Below, piece by piece: positions 1 to 5,604 of a DNA stretch of 16,175 bases. This DNA is from Thermoprotei archaeon (GTDB lineage Archaea; Thermoproteota; Thermoprotei; Thermofilales; Thermofilaceae). A program made the translations under genes and the position numbers. The stretch is from assembly GCA_003649495.1 (NCBI GenBank), contig QMRZ01000023.1:1-16175 (forward strand), written 5' to 3'. Position 1 is the stretch's first letter; every line of letters begins with the position of its first letter. The notes beneath the pieces are model-generated. The model was not told the DNA's origin. It was given only the letters and a program-made list of their open reading frames with translations, and ran no database searches.

Positions 1-2022
1 AGGCTCGGGATACCCTCTGTTGTCCTCGCCGATGGGCCTGCTGGCCTGAGGATAAACCCGAGGAGGGAGGGGGATGAGAGGACCTACCACGCCACCGCCT
101 TCCCAGTAGCGGTGATGCTGGCCTCCACTTGGAACCCCGAGGTCGTGGAGAGGGTTGGGAGGGCGATGGGGGAGGAGGTGAGGGAGTACGGCGTCGATAT
201 ACTCCTGGCACCAGCATTGAACATTCACAGGAACCCGCTGTGTGGGAGGAACTTCGAGTACTTCTCGGAGGACCCCCTCCTCTCCGGCGAGATGGCGGCA
301 GCCTTCGTTAGGGGCGTCCAGTCGCAGGGGGTTGGCGCCTGCGTGAAGCACTTCGTCGCGAATAACCAGGAGACTAACCGCTTCTTCATCGACACGATAG
401 TCTCGGAGAGGGCGCTGAGGGAGATATACCTGAGGGGCTTCGAGATCGCGATCAAGAAGGGCAGGCCCTGGGCCGTGATGAGCGCCTACAACAAGCTCAA
501 CGGGAAGTACTGCTCACAGAACGAGTGGCTCCTCACGAAGGTGCTGAGGGAGGAGTGGGGCTTCGAGGGCTTCGTGATGACCGACTGGTTCGCAGGCGAG
601 GACCCGGTGGAGCAGCTGAAGGCGGGGAATGACATGATAATGCCGGGCAAGGCGTACCAGGTGAACCCGCAGAGGAGGGATGAGGTGGAGGAGATAGTCA
701 GGGCGGTCAGGGAGGGGAGGCTCAGCGAGGAGGTGCTGGATAGGAGCGTGAGGCGGATACTCAGGGTGCTCGTGAACTCCCCATCCTTCAGGGGGTACAA
801 GTACTCGAACCAGCCGGACCTCGACGCGCACGCCAGGGTCGCATACGAGGCCGGGGCTGAGGGGGTCGTGCTCCTGAAGAACGAGGGCGCTCTGCCCCTG
901 AGCGAGGAGGCGAGGATAGCGGTCTTCGGGACTGGCCAGATAGAGACCGTGAGGGGCGGGACCGGGAGCGGCTACACGTACCCGAGGTACACGATCTCGA
1001 TACTCGAGGGGATGAGGGAGAGGGGCCTGAGGGTGGATGAGGAGCTGGCCGAGCTCCACGAGAAGTACATACGTGAGATGAGGGAGAGGGAGGAGTACAA
1101 GGTGAAGTACGTGTTCAACCAGCCCGTCATGCCGCGCCTGCCCCAGGACTTCCTGAGCGGGGAGGAGGTGGCGAGGTTCGCGGAGAGGAACGACGTCGCC
1201 GTGGTGGTGATAACGAGAGTCTCGGGCGAGGGCGCTGACAGGAGGGCCGAGGAGGGCGACTTCTACCTGGCAAAGGATGAGAGGAGCCTCCTGGAGAAGG
1301 TGTCCCGCGCCTTCCACGCCAGGGGGAAGAAGGTGGTAGTGCTGCTCAACATTGGGGCGCCCATAGAGGTCGCCAGCTGGAGGGACATGGTGGACGCGAT
1401 CCTGCTGATATGGCAGGCTGGGCAGGAGACGGGGCGCATCGCCGCTGACGCGCTGGTGGGGAGGATAAACCCGTCCGGCAAGCTCCCAGTCACCTTCCCC
1501 AAGGACTACGGGGACGTGCCCTCCTGGAGCTTCCCCGGCGAGCCCAGGAGCGGCCCGGTGAGGGTGGTGTACTACGAGGATATATACGTGGGCTACAGGT
1601 ACTACGACACCTTCGGGGTGGAGCCAGCCTACGAGTTCGGGTACGGCCTGAGCTACACGACCTTCGAGTACAGGAACCTGGAGGTGAGGCTCGAGGGCGA
1701 TGTAGTGAAGGTATCCTTCGAGGTGGCCAACACGGGTAAGCTCCCAGGCAAGGAGGTGGCTCAGGTCTACATTAGGGCCCCCAGGGGCAGGCTCGACAAG
1801 CCTTTCCAGGAGCTGAAGGGCTTCCACAAGACGAGGCTCCTCAAGCCCGGAGAGGCGGAGAGGGTAGTTATCGAGATACCCCTGAGGATGCTGGCCAGCT
1901 TCGACGGCAAGGAGTGGGTTGTGGAGCGTGGCGAGTACGAGGTGAGAGTCGGCGCATCCTCAAGGGACATAAGGCTCACCGGCAAGTTCACGGTGGATAG
2001 GGAGGTCAGGTACAAGCCGTAG
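1..2022 (+). CDS. GH3 beta-glucosidase, N-terminus outside window
   Basis: Glycoside hydrolase family 3 enzyme that would remove beta-linked glucose (or xylose) from oligosaccharide ends. The frame is open from base 1, where it reads LGIPSVVLADGPAG, a classic GH3 barrel segment, so the ATG at 112 is internal. Counting from base 1, the nucleophile is Asp195 in VMTDW (codon 583-585). The likely acid/base is Glu410 in SGEGADR (codon 1228-1230), 215 residues later; in Thermotoga neapolitana Bgl3B the pair is D242/E458, a gap of 216, which implies about 47 residues are missing. Order: TIM barrel, alpha/beta sandwich with LLNIGAPIEVASW, FGYGLSYT, then a fibronectin-III-like C-terminal domain (PGKEVAQVYI). 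From memory the C-terminal half is very close to Thermotoga BglB. Export cannot be judged. The family call is firm; substrate is inferred. Confidence 0.95.
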   Translation, partial: RLGIPSVVLADGPAGLRINPRREGDERTYHATAFPVAVMLASTWNPEVVERVGRAMGEEVREYGVDILLAPALNIHRNPLCGRNFEYFSEDPLLSGEMAAAFVRGVQSQGVGACVKHFVANNQETNRFFIDTIVSERALREIYLRGFEIAIKKGRPWAVMSAYNKLNGKYCSQNEWLLTKVLREEWGFEGFVMTDWFAGEDPVEQLKAGNDMIMPGKAYQVNPQRRDEVEEIVRAVREGRLSEEVLDRSVRRILRVLVNSPSFRGYKYSNQPDLDAHARVAYEAGAEGVVLLKNEGALPLSEEARIAVFGTGQIETVRGGTGSGYTYPRYTISILEGMRERGLRVDEELAELHEKYIREMREREEYKVKYVFNQPVMPRLPQDFLSGEEVARFAERNDVAVVVITRVSGEGADRRAEEGDFYLAKDERSLLEKVSRAFHARGKKVVVLLNIGAPIEVASWRDMVDAILLIWQAGQETGRIAADALVGRINPSGKLPVTFPKDYGDVPSWSFPGEPRSGPVRVVYYEDIYVGYRYYDTFGVEPAYEFGYGLSYTTFEYRNLEVRLEGDVVKVSFEVANTGKLPGKEVAQVYIRAPRGRLDKPFQELKGFHKTRLLKPGEAERVVIEIPLRMLASFDGKEWVVERGEYEVRVGASSRDIRLTGKFTVDREVRYKP

Positions 2023-2046
2023 AGCCCTGGACACGGGCTCAGGGCT
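2023..2046. terminator. Inverted repeat between convergent GH3 and vapC
   Basis: A perfect 7-bp inverted repeat (AGCCCTG at 2023-2029, CAGGGCT at 2040-2046) with a 10-nt loop fills the 23-nt gap between the GH3 stop and the vapC stop. Its position suggests a bidirectional 3'-end structure. Archaeal termination depends mainly on U-tracts, and none is visible here, so the role is a guess. Confidence 0.3.
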
Positions 2047-2456
2047 TACCCCACCGCCAGCTCACCCACTGAGCACGTCTCGACGTACCTCGCCGCTGCT
2101 CTTTTTAGCTGTCTATCCTCCGTGACTAGAGTAAGCCTCCTCTTGATGGCCGCAACTATGTAGGATGCATCATAGGCTGTGAGCCCCGTGGACAGAGCTA
2201 TGCTGAGAACCTCCTCCTCATACGGGTGTATTGACAGTACTTCCATGTACTCAACCACCTCCTTGAGCACGTTAACTACGTGTAGGGCTTCTTCTCGGGT
2301 GAGCTTGCCTAGGACGTGTATCTCCTTCCAGAGCCCATTACAGACCTCGTATATGGCGAGGCACTGGGTGCACTCGCCGAGCAGGATGCGCACTCTCCCC
2401 GCCTTGAGGGCAGCTAGCAGTGAAGATGCGTCAAATAACAGCCTTGGCATAGGCAT
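2046..2456 (-). CDS. vapC: VapC-like PIN-domain toxin (ribonuclease)
   Basis: PIN-domain endoribonuclease of a type II toxin-antitoxin pair. About 136 residues, normal length. Numbered from the GTG at 2459, the acidic residues expected for Mg2+-dependent RNA cleavage are D10 (LLFDASSLL), E38 (IYEVCNGLW), D97 (LTAYDASYI) and D115 (LVTEDRQL). Starts lie at GTG 2459, ATG 2456 and ATG 2450. ATG 2456 is chosen because it overlaps the vapB stop as TGATG, the usual translational coupling. It is downstream of vapB in a two-gene operon. The specific RNA target cannot be read from sequence. Confidence 0.9.
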   Translation of the reverse strand: MPMPRLLFDASSLLAALKAGRVRILLGECTQCLAIYEVCNGLWKEIHVLGKLTREEALHVVNVLKEVVEYMEVLSIHPYEEEVLSIALSTGLTAYDASYIVAAIKRRLTLVTEDRQLKRAAARYVETCSVGELAVG

Positions 2457-2692
2457 CACCTAGACTCCCTATCCGCCCTGATGAGCTGGACGAACTCGTC
2501 AACATCCACCTTATCAAGCACGCCTCTCAGCTCCTCCACCCTCCTCTCCAGCTCTTGCAGCTTGCGCCTCCTAACCTCCTCTTCAAGGGCTTTGCGGAGG
2601 AAGGCGGAGATCCTTATCCCAAGCCTCTCCGCCTCCTCCTTCAGCTCCACAGGGACCTTAGCTGAGACAGTTACGTACCTCTTCATGCCCAC
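2456..2692 (-). CDS. vapB: VapB-like ribbon-helix-helix antitoxin
   Basis: Small antitoxin expected to bind and block the adjacent PIN toxin and to repress the operon. The N-terminal strand YVTVSAKVP (residues 5-13) followed by two helices (VELKEEAERLG and ISAFLRKALEEEVRRRK) is typical of the archaeal CopG/Arc-type ribbon-helix-helix VapB. The C-terminal part (about 45-78) is charged and helical and probably wraps the toxin. GTG at 2692 is given; the ATG at 2686 (MKRYVTV...) is equally possible. The stop overlaps the vapC start. Confidence 0.85.
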   Translation of the reverse strand: MGMKRYVTVSAKVPVELKEEAERLGIRISAFLRKALEEEVRRRKLQELERRVEELRGVLDKVDVDEFVQLIRADRESR

Positions 2693-2718
2693 CTGCGATT
2701 ACTACCATGATATACCCA

Positions 2719-2728
2719 CCTTAAATGT
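2719..2728 (-). promoter_or_regulatory. Candidate TATA box for vapBC
   Basis: On the minus strand this reads ACATTTAAGG, a TATA-like box about 30 nt before the vapB start. That places transcription start at or a few bases before the start codon, as for a leaderless archaeal mRNA. Another AT stretch at 2707-2714 is too close to the start. Confidence 0.45.
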
Positions 2729-2806
2729 CTACCTATATCTCGCCCAAAGAGCCTTAAGCTTCATTACTCCCCGGCGATGAAGGCTACGGCGTGTGCTGGC
2801 TCAGGC

Positions 2807-2816
2807 CCTTATAAGT
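2807..2816 (+). promoter_or_regulatory. Candidate TATA box for flavoprotein gene
   Basis: CCTTATAAGT is a good TATA-like box in an AT-rich stretch that continues to about 2828. Start of transcription would fall near 2836-2842, leaving a leader of roughly 20 nt before the ATG at 2861. It diverges from the vapBC promoter across a 168-nt gap. Confidence 0.5.
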
Positions 2817-2860
2817 AATTAATAATAGTCCGCGGAGCTACGTGGCTATCGAGAGCTATC

Positions 2861-3589
2861 ATGTTGGTAGTGGGGGTAGTGGGTAGCCCGCGCAAGGGAG
2901 GGCTGACTACTAAGCTCGTGGGGGAGGCGCTGGCAGGGGCTGAGGAGGCTGGCGCTGCTACGAGGTTGATATACTTGATCGATTATGAAGTGAGGCCTTG
3001 GACCCCGGAGTCGCCGAGGGCGCCGGAGGAGTTGAATGAGGTCATGAGGGGGGCTGACGGCTACGTGATAGGAGCGCCCGTCTACTATCTAGACGTTAAT
3101 GGCCTCACTAAGGACTTCATGGACACTGTGGACCTGGGGGATTCGAACGGGAAGCCGGGGCTCGGCATAGCGGTGGCCGGGGGGACTGGGAAGGGGCTAG
3201 TGCTGGCGGTGAAGAGCATATACTACTTTTTCTTCTGTAAGGGGATAAGGCCCCTTGAGCCGCTGCCCGTCTCCCGCTTCAACTTTGAAGATGCGCTGAG
3301 GAGGGCCAGGGAGCTGGGCCGCGAGCTGGCCGAGGCGGCGAGAGAGAGGAGGCCCTTCAGGAGCCTGGAGGAGAGGATCAGGTGCTTCAATAGCCTGAGG
3401 TACATGCGGATGGATATGCTCGACGAGATCCTGCTATTAGCCGAGCAGCTCCTGAAGGCCTCGCCCAAGCGGGAATACTTAGAGGAGGCGAAGGCCTGCT
3501 ACGAGAGGGCTAAGCGCCTCGCGGGGGAGGGCAGGAGGAGCGAGGCAGTGAAGTACGCTGTGAGGGCCTACGAGCTACTCTACTACTGA
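2861..3589 (+). CDS. NADPH-dependent FMN reductase / flavodoxin-fold protein
   Basis: Cytoplasmic flavodoxin-like fold expected to bind FMN and carry reducing equivalents from NAD(P)H. The phosphate-binding loop is GSPRKGGLTTKL (residues 8-19) and the second flavin loop is GAPVYYLDVNGLTKDFMD (71-88), which also marks this family. It has only three scattered cysteines (126, 175, 213), so it is not an iron-sulfur flavoprotein. After about residue 165 there is a helical tail of some 75 residues; its last part (206-242, with AKACYERAKRLA and AVKYAVRAYELLYY) looks like a TPR-type helix pair and is not part of the usual fold. Rubrerythrin follows 129 nt downstream, so a redox or oxidative-stress role is plausible but inferred. 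Substrate unknown. Confidence 0.8.
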   Translation: MLVVGVVGSPRKGGLTTKLVGEALAGAEEAGAATRLIYLIDYEVRPWTPESPRAPEELNEVMRGADGYVIGAPVYYLDVNGLTKDFMDTVDLGDSNGKPGLGIAVAGGTGKGLVLAVKSIYYFFFCKGIRPLEPLPVSRFNFEDALRRARELGRELAEAARERRPFRSLEERIRCFNSLRYMRMDMLDEILLLAEQLLKASPKREYLEEAKACYERAKRLAGEGRRSEAVKYAVRAYELLYY

Positions 3590-3680
3590 ACAGGCTACGG
3601 GATATTATCTGATGGGTATTCTTGTTGGTTCGATTACCTCAGGTAAAATTTAGACTTATGGAAGTATGGGATGCAAAGGT

Positions 3681-3689
3681 ACTTAAGCT
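3681..3689 (+). promoter_or_regulatory. Candidate TATA box for rubrerythrin
   Basis: ACTTAAGCT preceded by purine-rich GCAAAGGT resembles a BRE plus TATA box. Transcription start about 25 nt later falls near 3708, exactly at an upstream ATG that opens a four-codon minigene ahead of the GTG start at 3719. Confidence 0.45.
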
Positions 3690-3707
3690 AAGTTAGAGGT
3701 AATATCA

Positions 3708-3722
3708 ATGGTGCCGGAGTGA
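3708..3722 (+). other. Four-codon upstream minigene overlapping rubrerythrin start
   Basis: ATG GTG CCG GAG TGA. Its stop overlaps the GTG start of rubrerythrin (3719-3721) through the shared GTGA. The predicted transcription start lies at or near this ATG, so ribosomes could load leaderless on the minigene and reinitiate at the GTG. It may be chance, but the same layout occurs before the asparagine synthetase gene at 14948-14962. Confidence 0.3.
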
Positions 3723-4303
3723 ATAGGACCCTGGAGAACCTGGTGAAGGCGTTTATAGGCGAGAGCCAGGCTAGGAACCGCTACACCTTCTACGCCAGCG
3801 TCGCTAGGCGGGAGGGCTTCGAGCAGATCGCTGAGGTATTCCTCGTGACCGCTGATAATGAGAGGGAGCATGCTGAGACCCTCTTTAAGCTCATTAATGA
3901 GCTGAGGAGTAAGGCGGGCGAGGCTGTGGAGGAGCTGAAGGTGGAGGTAGTCGCGCCCCTAGTCCTCGGCAGCACCGCCGATAACCTGAGGGCGGCAATC
4001 GCGGGGGAGAACTATGAGCACACGAAGATGTACCCAGAGTTCGCGAGAGTGGCTGAGGAGGAGGGACTCCCCCACGTGGCTGCCAGGCTTAGGGCGATAG
4101 CTCGAGCTGAGCAGCATCATGAGGAGAGGTTTAGGAAGCTGCTCAGGGAGGTCGAGGCTGGTACGGTCTTCAAGAAGGATAGGGAGGTGTGGTGGGTATG
4201 CAGGGTGTGTGGCTACGTGCACTACGGGAGGGAGCCCCCGGAGAAGTGCCCGTCGTGTGGTCACTCCAGGAGCTTCTTCCAGGTAATGTGCGAGGAGTAT
4301 TGA
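3719..4303 (+). CDS. Rubrerythrin
   Basis: Non-haem di-iron peroxidase of anaerobes that reduces hydrogen peroxide with electrons from a rubredoxin or reductase. The ferritin-like four-helix domain (about 1-145) carries the expected ligands: E15 (GESQA), E48 and H51 (NEREH), E97 and E100 (GENYE), E131 and H134 (AEQHH). The C-terminal rubredoxin domain has C161/C164 and C177/C180. The 194-residue length is normal. Start is GTG 3719; no in-frame ATG lies close upstream. The neighbouring flavoprotein at 2861 could be an electron donor, which is inference. Confidence 0.96.
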   Translation: MNRTLENLVKAFIGESQARNRYTFYASVARREGFEQIAEVFLVTADNEREHAETLFKLINELRSKAGEAVEELKVEVVAPLVLGSTADNLRAAIAGENYEHTKMYPEFARVAEEEGLPHVAARLRAIARAEQHHEERFRKLLREVEAGTVFKKDREVWWVCRVCGYVHYGREPPEKCPSCGHSRSFFQVMCEEY

Positions 4304-4309
4304 GCCGAG

Positions 4310-4328
4310 ATTTTTCTTTCCTCAAATT
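4310..4328 (+). terminator. T-rich 3' end after rubrerythrin
   Basis: A pyrimidine run (ATTTTTCTTTCCTC) begins 7 nt after the rubrerythrin stop. U-tracts without a hairpin are the usual intrinsic terminators in archaea. It lies between two genes of the same direction and may separate them transcriptionally. Confidence 0.45.
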
Positions 4329-4370
4329 CCTGCAGGTTAACTAGATTAGGCTAGCTACGGCTACCCTCTC

Positions 4371-5516
4371 GTGAACTCCTGGGAGAGGGTCTGCAGAGCT
4401 ATGGAGCTATCGATCCCAGACAGGGTCCCGATATATGAGATGCACGTGCCCCCAGCTATAGCCTCGGTAATACTGGGCAAGAAGCCCAGTGAGGTGTTAC
4501 TCCACAACCCCGAGGCGGTTTTCGAGATGGCTGCCTCGGGCCGGCGCATTGACGTGGATAGTTTGAACAGGCGGATAGCTGATGAGCTGGTGGAGGTGTG
4601 TGAGAGGGCCAGGATAGACTGGGTGCGGGTTGTGTGGGGCTACGCGCGCCCGCCCAGGAGAGTGAGAAGGCTCGGGGACCACGTGTGGGAGGTGGATGGG
4701 GCCGTATACGCCTGGTCTGGGGAGACTCTGTGGAGGCTCGATGAGCCCAGCAGCTATGACCCGGATGATGTGCTCAGGATGTGTAGGGAGTCCAGTGTGG
4801 AGGTGGAGGATGACGTATTCGACGTGTTGAGGCACGTTGTGAGGCGAGTTAAGGGCTTGAAGTTCATCTCATTTGACGCGGATGGGACGTGGGGCCCCAT
4901 AGTCTCTTCCCCTAACCTGCTTAGGCACGTGCTGAGGTGGATGTACACGAGGCCCGACGTGGTGGAGGCGCTGATAAGACGCTACACGCGCTGGGCGGTG
5001 GAGGTGGGGAGGCGCGCAATAGATGAGGGGGCTGACGCGGTGCAGATGTGCGTGGACTATGGGAACAAGAATGGGCCCTGGATGTCGCCCGCGATGTTCA
5101 AGCGCTTCATCAAGCCAGCGCTAAGGGAGCATGTGAACGCGTTCAAGCGGCGAGGGGCTTTCGTGGTCCTCCACTCCGATGGCAACATCGAGCCCCTGCT
5201 GCCCGACATCGTGGACGCGGGCGTAGACGCGTATCAGGGGATAGACGTGATGGCAGGGATGAGCCTAGCCAGGGTCAAGGAGCTGTACGGGGATGAGCTG
5301 TGCCTGGTGGGGAACGTGGACCCCAGGGTCATAGAGTTCGGCACTAGGGAGGACGTGGAGAGGGAAGTCGACAGGTGCTTAGCCGAGGGGGCTCAGGGCG
5401 GGGGCTACGTGCTGTCAACATCAGCTAATATCTCGGCCAACACCAATGCCCAGAATTTCCTCCACATGATAGAGTACGCCGTGAGGAGAGGGACGTATAA
5501 TCGCCTTACACCGTGA
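4371..5516 (+). CDS. URO-D superfamily protein (methyltransferase-like, not HemE)
   Basis: Uroporphyrinogen decarboxylase-fold TIM barrel. Family marks are WMSPAMFKRFIKPALREH (237-254), LHSDGNIEPLLPDIVDAGVD (267-286), the GID motif (290-292), LVGNVDPR (312-319) and the end segment GYVLSTSANI (345-354). The HemE N-terminal substrate motif with its arginines is absent, so it is unlikely to make coproporphyrinogen. Relatives include MtaA/CmuA-type corrinoid methyltransferases, which bind zinc through an HxC motif after strand 5; here it reads His-Ser-Asp (268-270), so that cysteine is missing. No corrinoid protein is encoded nearby. GTG start at 4371, 67 nt after rubrerythrin, with a weak TATA-like GGTTAACTA at 4335-4343. 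The substrate is unknown. Confidence 0.8.
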   Translation: MNSWERVCRAMELSIPDRVPIYEMHVPPAIASVILGKKPSEVLLHNPEAVFEMAASGRRIDVDSLNRRIADELVEVCERARIDWVRVVWGYARPPRRVRRLGDHVWEVDGAVYAWSGETLWRLDEPSSYDPDDVLRMCRESSVEVEDDVFDVLRHVVRRVKGLKFISFDADGTWGPIVSSPNLLRHVLRWMYTRPDVVEALIRRYTRWAVEVGRRAIDEGADAVQMCVDYGNKNGPWMSPAMFKRFIKPALREHVNAFKRRGAFVVLHSDGNIEPLLPDIVDAGVDAYQGIDVMAGMSLARVKELYGDELCLVGNVDPRVIEFGTREDVEREVDRCLAEGAQGGGYVLSTSANISANTNAQNFLHMIEYAVRRGTYNRLTP

Positions 5517-5604
5517 GCCCGAGATGGCCTTCCTACTAGCTTGAGGGGCGCCCTAGCTTAGAGCCGCTCAGCTATGCAGGTCCCCGGATGCATTTAAACC
5601 GCGG

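Noticed and set aside
514..1827. 437-codon open frame on the minus strand
   Set aside because: Antisense shadow of the GH3 gene; GC-rich codons leave few stops, and the protein is Pro/His/Leu-rich with no recognisable domain.
2777..2818. 13-codon ATG frame between vapB and the flavoprotein
   Set aside because: It overlaps the TATA box of the flavoprotein gene and has no start signal or recognisable product.
3618..3646. tRNA T-arm-like GGTTCGATTACC
   Set aside because: The bases around the loop do not form a T stem and no acceptor, D or anticodon arms are found nearby.
5536..5560. Palindrome GGGCGCCC with CTAGCTT repeats as a terminator
   Set aside because: The stem is only four base pairs with no loop and no U-tract; too short to support a call.
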